Source: Pyropia yezoensis (taxonomy: Eukaryota > Rhodophyta > Bangiophyceae > Bangiales > Bangiaceae). From it: a stretch of 64,000 nucleotides of DNA. A model generated the notes under the pieces. That model had not been told where the DNA came from and ran no database searches. It was given only the letters and a program-made list of their open reading frames with translations. This document shows, piece by piece, positions 52,268 to 63,447 of the stretch. Where the stretch lies: positions 42,043,569 through 42,107,568 of the forward strand of contig CM020618.1 in NCBI GenBank assembly GCA_009829735.1, written 5' to 3'. A program made the translations under genes and the position numbers. Within the stretch, counting starts at the first letter, position 1, and every line of letters starts with the position of its first letter.

Positions 52268-53494
52268 TCTCAAAGTGCCTCTGAAACAGACGTCATCAAG
52301 TTCCACATGGGCTGCTAAGTCCCCAGTGATGTCATGATGGTCTCCCTTTGCTTAGATACAGCGTGTCCGCCACGGTGCGTCACCGCTGGGGGCCCCTGTG
52401 TGATCTTGACTGTGGTACCTCGACCCGCATCCATGCCCAGCCACTTTACGCCGTTGGACGGAGTACAGGGCGTTACTCGCTGAAGACCCTTGCTGATTGG
52501 GCCATGGACTCGGGGAACCGTGTCAGGGCCCAGCAGACGGGGAGTGCGTGGACACTATCTCCGGCGCAACGGCGCACGACGCGTGGCGGACGCCAGCACA
52601 CAGGGAGGTACGATTCGGGTAATCGCTGCAGCACATCGAAGTTTAACGGTCCTCCTCGTGCCTTACTGGAGAGTGGAGCGGGGGGCACTCCCGCTTACTC
52701 CCTATGGGGACTGTGCGGGGACTCACCCTCGGGCCGCCGCCTCTCCTGCAAGTGTAGTGTGAGGCTGGGAGATGGCCGACCCGGTGGAGGTCGAGGAAAG
52801 GTGCCTTCCGCAGAGCTGCATCAGCGTCGAGAGGAAAGACGTCGCCCGCTTTTCAAGGGTCAGTTACACCGCTGTACCAGAATCCTGGGCCAGGGGTACG
52901 CCCTATTTCTTTCTGTGTGTTTCTCGTGCGTTCATGGCAGCCAGATTTCCCAGTAGTAGCCGTGCTGTACCAGGCCACCGATGACTTGCATGCAGCCAGC
53001 GATGTTGACCCAAGTCACGAACAGATTCACTGTTGGTGGTCCTGTTTTTGGGCCATCGTGGCCCCTGGTGGGGTCAGCCCCATGCGGTGGTCTGTGCCGA
53101 CTCGTCCCCGCCTCGTGTAGGGGTGTACGCGCGGGAGGCGTGCCCCGCTGACCGATCACCAACGGTGGTCTGGTTGTCATGCTCAGGTGGGCTGCTTTTT
53201 GGGTGCACGCCCCCCGCCGGTGGCAGGGAGCGCACGAGGCAGATGTGCAGCACAAACGCACCGTTTGGCGCCCGTTCCAATGCGCCCCGCCCAGACTGCT
53301 CGCGCTGGACACCCTCTGGCGAGTGCCTTCCGCCTCCAGTTCCCATATTTTGGCACGAGACCGGCCCTCGGCCGGGAAGTGGACCGTCCGTGGCGCGTTC
53401 TGGGACTGAGTCCCCTACCTCCTCCTCCCTCTGGCCCTGTCACGTCTCAGCACGATGCGTGCGAGCAGTCAGGCTATCGGCAAATAAACGAGAT

Positions 53495-53793
53495 AGACGA
53501 TGCGGCCTTGTTGTTTTGACAGAACCGCGCAGATATTGCTCGTTTCCCTCGGAGCGGCGCGGCGCCGCGGTTTTGCCTGCCTCAACCAACGGAACTATGA
53601 CCGACGCCATTCCTCATTACCCATCACCCCCCAAGAGAGTAGCTCAGACGATGCGGGCTTGCCTCGACAGCACCACGCGGATCTTGCTCGTGTCCCTCGG
53701 AGCGGCGCGGCGCCGCGGTTTTGCCTGCCTCAACCAACGGAACTATGCCCCACGCCACTCCTCATCACCCATCACCCCCCAAGAGAATTGCTC
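53495..53793. repeat. Tandem direct duplication, about 148 bp, two copies
   Basis: Both copies share CTCGGAGCGGCGCGGCGCCG, TTTTGCCTGCCTCAACCAAC and CACCCCCCAAGAGA, offset by 148 bases. It lies directly upstream of the gene at 53849 and may contain its promoter twice. Confidence 0.8.
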
Positions 53794-53848
53794 TGCGCTG
53801 CTCGCCCGTCACCCTTAAATTCCCCGTCGCTGCTCTGGCGGGTTCATC

Positions 53849-54193
53849 ATGTCGGCTCCCTTCTCCGAGTGGGCAACGCGCATCGACTCTCAGATGGACT
53901 CGCTCGACACGGGCATCGACGGTCTACAGGCAGAGCTGGACCGCTGCATCAGCGCGACGGCCGCTGAGGACACCGCTGAGGTGCGGTCGGCTTTGGAAGC
54001 CCTCGCGGATACGTGCGGGGAGATGGAGTCGACCCTGACGGCGGTGGGGGAGGAGCTGGAGGTGGCCGCCGAGTCGGACGAAGGCGACCTTGCCGAGTGG
54101 CTGGACGCCGCCACCGCCCGGCGCGACGCGATGGCAACGATAGTGGAGCGCATCAAGGACCGTGTGGACGAGTGCTTGGAGGACCTACCGTGA
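53849..54193 (+). CDS. Small acidic helical (coiled-coil-like) protein, unknown function
   Basis: 114 residues. Heptad-like patterns run through most of the length: WATRIDSQMDSLDTGIDGLQ, VRSALEALADTCGEMEST, ARRDAMATIVERIKDRVDEC. It is strongly acidic, with no signal peptide or membrane segment. The composition is that of a real protein and contrasts with the low-complexity frames nearby. The frame stops at CCGTGAG, which also reads as a splice donor (CC|GTGAGT), so a further exon could follow. No family recognised; small subunits of tethering or spindle complexes have this look, but that is not evidence. Confidence 0.6.
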   Translation: MSAPFSEWATRIDSQMDSLDTGIDGLQAELDRCISATAAEDTAEVRSALEALADTCGEMESTLTAVGEELEVAAESDEGDLAEWLDAATARRDAMATIVERIKDRVDECLEDLP

Positions 54194-54292
54194 GTTGACT
54201 CGGGGGGGATGGGGGGGGTGGTTCGTGTGTCGATAGCTCTCTTTAGCTGATTGGGGAGGCCGGGGTGAGGAGCTTCGTGTGTCGATGGCATT

Positions 54293-54560
54293 CAATGGAG
54301 GGGTTCTGCAGAGAGTGGGTCTATGCCCAGAGCTGTAGTTTTTGCTCGTGGCAGGGGTTCACTTAGTATGTGTCCTAGAGTCACACGTCTGCCCTGACAT
54401 GGCGAGCACTTTCTCAATCCAGACGATTCAATGGAGGGGTTCTGCAGAGAGTGGGTCTATGCCCAGAGCTGTAGTTTTAGCTCGTGGCAGGGGTTCACTT
54501 AGTATGTGTCCTAGAGTCGCACGTCTGCCCTGACATGGCGAGCACTTTCTCAACCCAGAC
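54293..54560. repeat. Tandem direct duplication, 134 bp, two copies
   Basis: TTCAATGGAGGGGTTCTGCA begins each copy (54293 and 54427). The copies differ at only a few positions, so the duplication is recent. It lies 100 bases after the frame at 53849-54193. Confidence 0.85.
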
Positions 54561-56069
54561 GACCTTGAAAGTGGTGGGGTGACCTACCGTGTGGGACCCC
54601 CGCGCAAGGTACTATACAGCTACGAAAAGGTGACCCTCCAATCACAAAGCATTGAAAGGGAGCGGCGAGAGAGGGAGCAATGGCGACTACCATGAAGGGG
54701 GAGCGCTGAGAAGCGTGCGCGCAGAAAGTAGCAGACCCACGGCCTGCAGACCCACTGCCAGGCGCTCTGCACTGCTGTGCTACACACCACCTTGGCCTCA
54801 GCGGCTGCCTCGTTTCACATGCCATTCCTCGCACCGCGCACTGGTCGCGCGGGGCAGAGGCATCCCCAAAAAACGTGCTGGAGAGGGACGCGACGGACGA
54901 GGCCCACGCAAGGCGATGTATCGTTCTTGCCGGTGAGAAACACGCATCGTCTGGAGGGGGGCACCCACTGCACCCGTCAAGCACGCATCGTTGGAAGGCG
55001 CCCACCTCACCCCACAATGAGCCAATTCACCAACGAGGGCGGCACGCACATCCGCCACGGGGCGGTATCATGTCAAGGGGGCCCTTGGAGGCACGCGTAC
55101 CGTCGTGCGGCAAGGCGGTCAACCACGCGTCGTCGAGGCGGGTTCTCTCCCCCCTTCCACACCGGACAGGCGTCCCGCCCCCACCCGTCGCGTCGCAACC
55201 GCCCTGTGCCTGCAGGACTTTATCGCTGCGCGAGCCGCGGCGCGCAAGGCCCGGCCATCCGCACCACTGGGACGCGCCGCGCTGATGGACGCAGGTGGAC
55301 GCGGTCGGGGGCCCGCGCCCACTTCGGAGCGCCCGCGCCAGCGCGGTTGAGGCAGCCACTGGGCGCTCGCCTCTCTTCATCGCCGCCTCACGCCCACGCC
55401 TCATTGGTGTGTGTACTGTACTGTGTGCAGCGCGGTGGGGGTGCGAGCGGCCGAGTACGACGCCTCGTCCCGGGCCCCCTTGATCCGCGCGGCGAACCGG
55501 GCCTCGACCAGCTGGTGCGTCCTCGCCGGGTCGGGATACAGACCGTGGAAGGCCCAGCAAGGACGGACGGCAGAGCCGAAAACGGGGGATAGGTAGCTCC
55601 CACGTCTCAAGAATTGGCGCACCCACAACCTCACCGTATACGATAGTGAATATGTAACGGGAACGAGCAGATGGCTGACCAAAGGCGGCTGCCCGCTACG
55701 ACCGACTACATAGCAGACGCAACAGGGTGCCCAACTGCCCCGCAGGAGAGCAGTGTCAGCGGCTCTGGGTAGACTCGAGTCCGTCCACACCATCACCGAC
55801 CAGGGGGCCTGGTCGGCGGGTCCGTGGATGGGCTGGTCCGGCCCGCGCTCGGGTGTAGGGGGCGCAAACAGAACGCTGTCTAGGATGCCCCCCCGCGAAA
55901 GAGGATGCTGTGTAGCGACACTAGGAGGGGATACATCTCAGCTACACAAAACCATCAAAACCCTCGTCTCCCAAGACAAACCACGAACCGCGAACCATGA
56001 GTACAGGCAAAAGGATACACAAGAAAAGAGAGAGAAAGAGAGGCCACCAGCGCTTCCGGCCGCGCTGCC
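54561..56069. other. Intergenic, no firmly supported gene
   Basis: GC-rich. On the minus strand, two stretches look slightly more protein-like than background: near 55410-55560 (LYPDPARTHQLVEARFAARI) and near 55200-55290 (ADGRALRAAARAAIKSC). They could be exons of a split gene, but no family is recognised and splice sites are unproven. Confidence 0.4.
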
Positions 56070-57242
56070 TCACACCCACTCTGGCGGGTTAATCATGGCC
56101 TCCAGCGTCTTTTCCTCCCAAGAACCCGGCGCCGGATGGTGGTCGTACTGCCATCGGGCGGTCAGGGGCAGGGACATGAGGATGCTCTCAATCCGCCCCC
56201 CCGTCTTGAGCCCAAAAATGGTACCCCGGTCCTGGGTCAGGTTGTACTCTACGTAACGGCCGCGGCGCATCTGCTGCCACTCGCGCTGCGCCTCCGTAAA
56301 CGGCGCGTCCTTGCGCTTGGTCACCAGTGGCATATACGCCGGCACAACAGCCTCGGTCATGGCAGAGGAGAAGGCAAAAATCTCGTCCGCCGGCCGGTCG
56401 TTAAGGTCGTCAAAGAAGATACCCCCAATGCCCCGACGCTCCCCCCGGTGTGGGATGTAGAAATACTCGTCACACCACTTCTTAAACTTCGGGTAGTACT
56501 CAGGGTCGTGGCCGTCGGCCGCCGCCTTGAGGGTACCATGAAAGTGGGCGGCGTCCTCCTCAAACAGGTAGGAGGGAGTCAGGTCGGTGCCGCCACCAAA
56601 CCACCAGAGCCCGCGGTCGGTCTCAAAGTAGCGATAGTTGAAGTGCATCGTCGGCGCCATTGGGTTGTGCGGATGCATCACCGACGAGATACCGGCGGCA
56701 AAAAAGGGCACCGCCTCGCCTGGTTCATACCCCACGTCCCGTGTCACCCCCCGTGCCGATGCCGACTTGACAGCCTCAGGCGGCATGGTGCCGTACACCA
56801 CTGACACGTTCACGCCTGCCTTTTCAAACACAGACCCGTTCTGGATAACGCGCGAGATGCCGCCGCCCCCATTCTCGCGCACCCACGCGTCTTCGTGGAA
56901 CTTGCCCGTGCCGTCGAGCTCCTCCACGGCCGCGCAAATGCGGTCCTGCGCGGCGCGGATCATGAGCTCAAAGCGTTCGCGCATGGTGCCCCCGTCCGCG
57001 GCACCCGCGTCCGAGCCCCGCACCAACGACGCCGGCTTCTCCGTCACGGGGACGTGGTCGGTAAAGGATGGGCCGCTGCCGCCGGGCTTGGCCACGGTCA
57101 TGGTCGCGGCGCGGCCCCGGGGAGCAGACGCCGCAGCCGCCGCAAACCCACGAGCACACACGGGGGCCCCCGAAAACGAGGATGAAGCGCCAGACCCAAA
57201 CAGTGCAGCTGGCACGAAGGCCATGCCGTCAGGCCGTGCCAT
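56070..57242 (-). CDS. Aerobic coproporphyrinogen III oxidase, plastid-targeted
   Basis: 390 residues from ATG in CACCATGGC. The enzyme (EC 1.3.3.3) uses O2 to decarboxylate two propionates of coproporphyrinogen III to protoporphyrinogen IX in heme, bilin and chlorophyll synthesis. Residues 1-60 are Ala/Ser/Arg-rich without acidic residues ([20 protein letters not shown]), a typical plastid transit peptide. The mature part is complete: [71 protein letters not shown], and [20 protein letters not shown] ending at NPPEWV. These are the signature blocks of the HemF/CPOX family, including the His and Asp of the active-site region. No intron. The longer frame back to 57296 lacks an ATG. Confidence 0.97.
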   Translation of the reverse strand: MARPDGMAFVPAALFGSGASSSFSGAPVCARGFAAAAASAPRGRAATMTVAKPGGSGPSFTDHVPVTEKPASLVRGSDAGAADGGTMRERFELMIRAAQDRICAAVEELDGTGKFHEDAWVRENGGGGISRVIQNGSVFEKAGVNVSVVYGTMPPEAVKSASARGVTRDVGYEPGEAVPFFAAGISSVMHPHNPMAPTMHFNYRYFETDRGLWWFGGGTDLTPSYLFEEDAAHFHGTLKAAADGHDPEYYPKFKKWCDEYFYIPHRGERRGIGGIFFDDLNDRPADEIFAFSSAMTEAVVPAYMPLVTKRKDAPFTEAQREWQQMRRGRYVEYNLTQDRGTIFGLKTGGRIESILMSLPLTARWQYDHHPAPGSWEEKTLEAMINPPEWV

Positions 57243-60200
57243 GGTGAAATGCCCCTGTTGAAGCGGGGGCTGAAGGGACGCTGGCTCAGGAGCCACGAAG
57301 GAGCACAGCCAACGGTAATAAGGGGAGAACTACGGCACCACGATGACGAAATTGATGTGCTTGATCTGAACGGAAGGATAATGCTACGAGCTCGTCGCTG
57401 ACGCCGCGCCGAACAAGGTGTCGCCACGATGCGCACGCGGACCGGCTTCCCGCAGGCGCGTTCGACGTTAAGGGCAAACCAGGCACCGACCCGGCAGAGT
57501 GCACTCGGGCACCAGTGAGACGAGATCATGGTCTGCGTGATCCTCGGCCGGTCCGACCGATTGTTGTGAAACTACTAGCAGGAACCACCCAGTCCTAAAA
57601 TTGTAAACACTTATCTAAGCACACGTCAGGATGTACCAATTTTGTAGTGGTGGCCTTCTGAGGACCCTTCCTTTCTGCATTGGCTGCAAACACAAAGCAA
57701 TGCATCCTGCAGGATGCATACCTATGCCCCTGCTTCGACGGGCTAGATCCTCTCCCACCTCCACCACCAACGCATCTGCCGCCGCCCCCCCACGCTCCCG
57801 CCACTTTCGTACGCTTATGGCCTACACCACAGCCTCCAACCCCTTCCTCTCGAATGAATGCTGCCTCTGCCGCCCCGCCGCCCCCACGCTCGGCCTGTCG
57901 CCGACGACGGTCATCGCGGCAGCAGTCGACACACCGCCCCGCTCCTCCCCCCCCCCCCGTGAGCGCATAGGGACGTGTCGAAGCATGGGGTCCTTGGTAC
58001 GGTTAATGGCGAACGCGGGCGGGTGATGGGTTTGAATAGGGAGTTGTAGAGGGGGTTGGGAGTGAGGGTCGGGAGGGGTTGGAAAAGGGTTGTGTTTGTG
58101 AGGTGCATGCGGCGCTATGCATCACGTTCCCTTGCTGCCAATCCTGTCTGTCGTTGGTCGTCCTCTCTCATGCTGGCCATCTGCCTGTCTGAGGCGCACT
58201 CACCTCCCGCTCCCGGACCTATAGTGACTACTCTTGGAAGGGGGCCGGCAACGCAACGTGTTGGCGCTCGGGGGCTGCACAGAGGCTGGCGGTGCTTTTG
58301 ATGGGGGGCGCTGCTGCTTGTGGGCACTTGATGCCGCTCCCTGGCCACCAACCTCCCGTTCTTTGGCGGCGGCGGCGCCACCATCGACGCAAAGTCACTT
58401 GTTGCCGTTGTGAGGGAGGAGGTCGAGGTGCCCATGGCAGTCCGCGGCGTCGGCAGGGTGGGGGTTGCGTCTGCGAACGTACTGGCGGTTCCGGGCGGGG
58501 GTGCTGCAGGTGGTCCTGGTGGCGTGCTGGGGTGCCTCTGGGGTGGCGACGCAACCACTCGCCATCCTCCTCCTCTCTGTGAACGGCGTAGTCGCCGCCA
58601 TCCCAAGCGAGGGCGGCGTGGCAGGCCGCCACAACAGCGAGGCGGTGCCGGTGGCGGCTACCGTCCACTTTTCTACCGCCGCTTTCGGCGGCACTCCACC
58701 GCCACGCGGCGGGGACGGTGATTCGCGAAGGGGGGGGGGGGGCACGACGGTGGCGGCTTTGCGGGGTGGGGGGGAACCGCAGCGGATCTGGCGGCGCCGG
58801 CCAGAACCCCCCGATACCCCGCCGATACCGGCCCCAGCCGTCGCTGGCGTCTGCCCCTGGCGGTGCGCTGGGCGCCGCCTTGTGGCATCCGCCAGGGGGG
58901 AAGGGGATGGAGGCGGAGGCAGTGCCGACCGATGGCCTGCACCGGTGGCGGGGTGGGCCTGGGCATAGCCCCAAACGTCACCGGTCACCCGGCGGAGGAG
59001 GCTGGGCATGCACCGCCACTGGGTGCGGGGACGACGGGAATGGCCGTGCTGGGGGAGGGGTATGGGGCGGGAGACACCGCTCTGTCAGTGATCTCAGCGC
59101 TTGTATGCACTGGCCGAGGGCGGCGGCGGCAGCGGCGGCGTCGACGGCGCCTGGGGGGCGCCCTGCAGCGACGTGTCGGCGGTTGGCCACGGCGGCCGCG
59201 TCGCGGTTGCGGCTACTGGTGCTGTGGGTAGTCGGGGGTGTGAGCACCACCTGGGAACGCGACCACACGCTACCGGCTGCGCTAGTGGTGGAGGAGGACG
59301 TGTGGGGGGGGTGGGCGCCGGCGTGCGGGGCGGCTGGGAGGGGGGGGCAGCCGCATGGAGAGAGGCAATGCCGCGGCCGGCGGCAGCGGTGGTAGCGGCG
59401 GCGACAGCGGCCGTGTCGGCGGTAGCGGCGGCGGCAGCGGCGGCGGCGGGCCGTGGTGGCTGCGGCGCTGGCAGCGGTGCCGTTGCGGTCCCGCTCTTGG
59501 CAGTGCGGGGGTCGGCGTTTTGGGGGGGGTTGGAGGGCAAGCAAGCCGGTGGCGGTAGCGGCGGCTACGGCTTGAGCAGAGTTGAGACTGGCACCCCCCC
59601 CCCCCCCCGCCGCGGGTGGCAGCGAGGGACGCGCGCGGCGGGCGGCGGTGGCGGCAGTTGTGGCCGAGGGAAGGAGCGTGTGTGTCTGCGGCAGTGGAGG
59701 TGGGATGGGTGGCACGAGCGCGGCGACGGCGGCGGTGAGGGGGGGCGGGTGAGGGCGGGACGGCGGCTGCGTCAGCGGCGGGATGGTGGCTGCAGCGGCG
59801 GCAGCGTTGGGCGGAAGAGGGCGGGGCGGTGTCGGGCGGCGGTGGGGCGGGGGTGGGTAAGTCCGGTGGCAGCGGCAGCAGGGGCTGGGGACTGGCAGCG
59901 TGGTAGTCGAGTGGCGGCCCCGGCGGCGGCAGATGCGGGCTGCTGGAGTGACGGTGGCGGCACAGTGCTGGTGGCGACGCCGGCGGTGGTGAGGGGGGGA
60001 GGGGCGGCACGGCTATAGCGGCGACGGCGGTTGGGGGAGGAACAGGTGGACCCGTGGCTGCCATGAAGGTGATTTATTGGGGGGGGGGGTGGGGTGGGGG
60101 GGGGGGGCTGGTGCTTGTGGCTGTCGGGCGGGGACGTTTTTGGCGCGGGGGAAGGTCAAGGAGGGAGGGGCGGCGACTGCTGCGGCGGTGGTTGTGGTGG

Positions 60201-61282
60201 GAGGCGGCGGGCGGTACGCAGCCGGGGCGGCTGCGCTGGGGAGGTGGGCGGGGTGGGAAGGGGGTGGCGGTCCCCTACCCGTCCGGGCGTTGACTTGGGT
60301 GCATTGGCCGCTCGGGCGGCGCCCGCAACGGCCAACGCACCAAGTCTGTACAGTCTCCACCCGGGTACATACCCGCAGCACCCGAGGGACCGACGCGAGG
60401 GCGCCCGCCCCTGCCCGCCAATCCCTTTGTCGCACCTGCCCGTCCGCGTGGGAGATTGCGGCGGCGCGCCATCCGCGGCGCGTCGTCTGCGTTGGCAGGG
60501 GGGACGCCCCCCCTCCCCCCCCAGCAGCAGCAGCGCCCCCCCGTCTCCCGCTCTTTCCCTTTTGCGCGCTCCCCGCCGCAGCGGAGATTTCTCATCATCC
60601 GATGCAGGACAAGCGGGCAGTCCCAGCCCGTGGGAACGGGTGGTGCCCTCATGGTGGCGGCGCGCTCGGGCGGGACCCCGGTGGGAAGAGGTCCCATCAA
60701 CGACCACGCCACTGGGGTCTGGTGGGGTGTGTGTTCCCCTGGGGGCGGAGGGATTGGGTAGTAGAGGGGTGCTTGCGCCGCTGCCACCTATGTATGTACA
60801 GTACATACCACCGCAGCAGCAAAGACGGCGGGGCCGCCCGCCCGTTCACCGTTTGGAGTGGGCGCCCGCGTCCGTGCGGTGGCCGCTGCGGCAGCGGCGA
60901 ACTGTTTGTGGGGGGGTAGCCGCGCTGCGGCGCGCGGTGGCGCGCCTCCTGCCGCAAGCCGCCCCACCGCACCACCCCCGCCGCCGGGGCCGGATCCAAG
61001 CCGACCGCGGCCGCCCCCACCCGCCTCTGCCCGCTGTGCGCGTTCGGACGGGCGGGGGAGCAACGGGCGGGCGCTGTTTCTGTACCGGTGCGCCCGCCGG
61101 GACGCGCGCCGCGCTCCTGTTTGCGACCCGCCGCGAGCGGCCGTGCACTCGCGCGCCGGCCGCTGAGTGCCCCAATCGGTGCCCCCAACCACCGTTTGTT
61201 GGGGGGTAGGGCGAATTCGGGGGGGGGGGGGGGGGGGGGGGGGTGGGAGTGAGGGGTTGGAGCGTGGTGGTCGGGCGGCGCC
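57243..61282. other. Intergenic, about 4 kb, low-complexity
   Basis: 57243-58100 is less GC-rich and may hold the promoter of the coproporphyrinogen oxidase gene. 58100-61282 consists mainly of GGC/CCG-type repeats that give long Pro/Ala/Gly/Arg frames on both strands. No family motif seen. Confidence 0.55.
61219..61243 (+). repeat. Homopolymer of 25 G
   Basis: Twenty-five consecutive G, 40 bases upstream of the transporter ATG. Its length is likely unstable and its assembly uncertain. Confidence 0.9.
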
Positions 61283-62956
61283 ATGGACGCGGGGGCGGAG
61301 GCTGGCCCAACGGACGACGGCGGCGGAAGGAACGACCGCAGCAGCGGTGGCGGCGGCGGTGGCGGTGGCGGTGGCGGCAGCGGCGGCGGCGTTGGGGCGG
61401 CCCCAGCAGCCGGTGGAGTCGTCGAGGAGGCGGGAACGGTGTGCGCCGCAGTGACGTTGCCGGCGGCGACTATGCCAGGCACCGCCGACCGGGACGTCGG
61501 GAGCGACGGCGCGGCTGCGGCACCTGCGCGCGAGGATGGAAGGGCGGCTCGGCGGGCGGCATCGGCCACTGGTTGGCGGCGGTGGGTGCGTCGCGGGCGC
61601 CGGCCCGCCACAGACGGTGGCGCCGCCGCCACAGCGGCGACGACAGCCGCCGATGCGACGGGGCCGTCGCCGCCGCCTCCCCCATCGACGGGCAGCAGCG
61701 GCAACAGCTGCGGCGAGGACGGGGATGCCGAGGCGGGCGCCAAGAAGAGCAGCGGTGAGGACGGGGATGCCGGGGAGGGCGCCAAGGCAGGGGGCCCTGC
61801 CGCCGCCGCTGGGCCAGCGGCCGGCCGCCTGCGGGCGGCGGTCGGCCCTGTGGGCGCCGCCGCTGAGGCGGCGGCCGGCCGCCTGCAGGCGGCGGTCGGC
61901 CCCGTCAGCGCCGCCGCTGCTCCCGCGCTGCACCGCCTGCGGGGGGCGCTTGGCCCCGCCGGCGCCGCCGCGGGGGCGGCGCTGGCCGCCGCCTCGACCG
62001 GCCTGACGGTGGCGTCCCCCCTGCTGTGCCTCGGCGCGGGCCTGTGGGCCCTGTACCACCCGTCCACCTTTGGTACCACCATCACCGGGGAGTGGGTGCG
62101 GGTGTGCCTGGCGTTGCTGATGCTGTCCATGGGGCTGACGCTCTCCCTCGATGACGTGGTGGGCGCCCTGAGGCGGCCCCTGCTGGTGCTCCTGTCGTTG
62201 GCCCTCGAGTACGGCGTCGCCCCGCTGTGGGCGTTTACGCTGGGCCACATCTTCCGGCTGTCCCCCCCACTCCGCGCGGGCCTGACGCTCATGGGCAGCG
62301 TCAATGGGGGCCAGGCCAGCAACCTGTGCACCTACCTGTCGTATGGGGACGTGGCGGCCTCTGTGCTCATGACCCTGTCGTCGTCGCTGCTGGCGACGGG
62401 CGCCATCCCCGCGCTCTCCCACATTTACCTGTCGGGGGTGGTGGACGTTGACGCTGGCGGCCTTGCGTCGTCCACCGCCAAGCTTGTGCTGGCGCCCCTC
62501 GCGGTGGGGGTGGCGACCAAGGCGGTGGCGGGGCGCGTGGTGGCGGCGGTGGAGCCGGTGCTGCCCATGGTCGGTATCGTTGCCGTGCTGCTCATTGTGC
62601 TGGGCACCACCTCCCTGGCGGCGCAGCAGATCTTTGACTCGTGGCGGGTGGCGCTGGCGCCGGTGGCGCTCTTCCACATTTCGGGCTTGGCGGTGGCGGC
62701 GGCGGCGGCGGCGGCGGCGGTTGGACTGTGGTGCCAGTGGAGGCGACGGCCGTCGCCACGGCCTCCGCGTGGGCGCCCTACGTGCTGCTCCGGTGGGTGG
62801 CGCGGCTGCCGGCGGCGGCGGCGACGGCCACTGTTGCGGCGGTGGTGGGCGTCCGCTGTGGGGGGGTGGACGTACGCGTCGGGAAAGGGGGGGGCGATGC
62901 CCCTGCGGAGGAGGAGGGGGCGGGGACCGTCGCTGCGCTGCTGGCGGGGGAACTAG
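61283..62956 (+). CDS. BASS/SBF-family (bile acid:sodium symporter-like) transporter, C-terminus doubtful
   Basis: ATG in CGCCATGGA. Residues 1-175 are low-complexity and may include an organelle-targeting region. Three 18-residue repeats of the form RLxxAxGPxxAAA follow (about 175-230). From about 246 the membrane domain is clear: LLCLGAGLWALYHPSTF, CLALLMLSMGLTLSLDDV (the family's MGLTL-x-x-DD signature), GSVNGGQASNLCTYLSYGDV (the G-x-x-S-N region that helps form the ion/substrate site), and several further helices to FHISGLAVAAA at about 465-475. BASS proteins are Na+-coupled carriers of organic anions; plant members carry pyruvate or related acids into plastids. After a (GCG)n run at about 62693 the frame turns Arg-rich. 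The adjacent frame reads AYVLLRWVARL-like sequence, so a frameshift is likely and the last 80 residues are not trustworthy. Confidence 0.8.
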   Translation: MDAGAEAGPTDDGGGRNDRSSGGGGGGGGGGGSGGGVGAAPAAGGVVEEAGTVCAAVTLPAATMPGTADRDVGSDGAAAAPAREDGRAARRAASATGWRRWVRRGRRPATDGGAAATAATTAADATGPSPPPPPSTGSSGNSCGEDGDAEAGAKKSSGEDGDAGEGAKAGGPAAAAGPAAGRLRAAVGPVGAAAEAAAGRLQAAVGPVSAAAAPALHRLRGALGPAGAAAGAALAAASTGLTVASPLLCLGAGLWALYHPSTFGTTITGEWVRVCLALLMLSMGLTLSLDDVVGALRRPLLVLLSLALEYGVAPLWAFTLGHIFRLSPPLRAGLTLMGSVNGGQASNLCTYLSYGDVAASVLMTLSSSLLATGAIPALSHIYLSGVVDVDAGGLASSTAKLVLAPLAVGVATKAVAGRVVAAVEPVLPMVGIVAVLLIVLGTTSLAAQQIFDSWRVALAPVALFHISGLAVAAAAAAAAVGLWCQWRRRPSPRPPRGRPTCCSGGWRGCRRRRRRPLLRRWWASAVGGWTYASGKGGAMPLRRRRGRGPSLRCWRGN

Positions 62957-63447
62957 CGCCCACAGGCGGGGGTGGCATGGACGGCGGCGGCGCCCCTGCC
63001 AAGGCCGCAACGCCACTGGCAACGCCGCCACGCCGTGGCCGCGGTCGTGGCGGCCGCGGCAACGGCCGCGGCCGCGGCGGCCGACCGTGTGGTGGCCGGG
63101 GCGTTGCCGCCGCGGCAGCCGCGGCGGTGGCGGCTGCGCTGGACGGGGACGCAGCTGTTGCCGCCGCGGCCGCGGCGGTGGGGGGGGGGGGCGGCGGGCG
63201 CGCCGCCCGGGGGGGGCGGCCGGCTGTGGCGGCGGTAGCGGCGGTGGCGGCCGCCGCGGCGGCCGCCCCCGTGCGGGTAGAGCTGCTCGTCGACGCGCCG
63301 CCCGTGCCGCGGGGCGGCGGGCTTGTCCCCGCCGCCGGGGGGCTCCCCCCCCCGCCCCAGGGCGGTGACGCTGGCGTTAATGGGTGGTCGTCGCCGCCCG
63401 CCGGCACGGTGGAGAGCGACATCCCCTTCCCCCCCAGACAGACGTAC
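62693..63447. repeat. GGC/GCG-rich low-complexity block between convergent genes
   Basis: Nearly pure G/C trinucleotide-type sequence, encoding only Ala/Gly/Pro/Arg runs in all frames. Both the BASS transporter (plus) and the acetoacetyl-CoA synthetase (minus) lose recognisable sequence at its edges. Confidence 0.7.

Larger units (their letters stand above)
42216..53494. other. About 11.3 kb gene desert rich in low-complexity and repeats
   Basis: Very GC-rich, with many poly-G/C runs and Pro/Gly/Arg-rich chance frames on both strands; none has a family motif or good start context. 43450-44450 and 51200-52600 are less GC-rich. A 16-base poly(A) lies at 51549-51564. The repeats worth naming are listed separately. 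Small or intron-split genes could be missed here. Confidence 0.55.

Noticed and set aside
55027-55796. Possible split gene on the minus strand
   Set aside because: Two short protein-like stretches but no recognisable family and no convincing splice sites; mentioned only in the intergenic note.
60697-63031. Very long minus-strand frames (544 and 747 codons) opposite the BASS transporter
   Set aside because: The plus strand encodes clear membrane-transporter motifs; the opposite frames are Pro/Ala/Arg-rich shadows.
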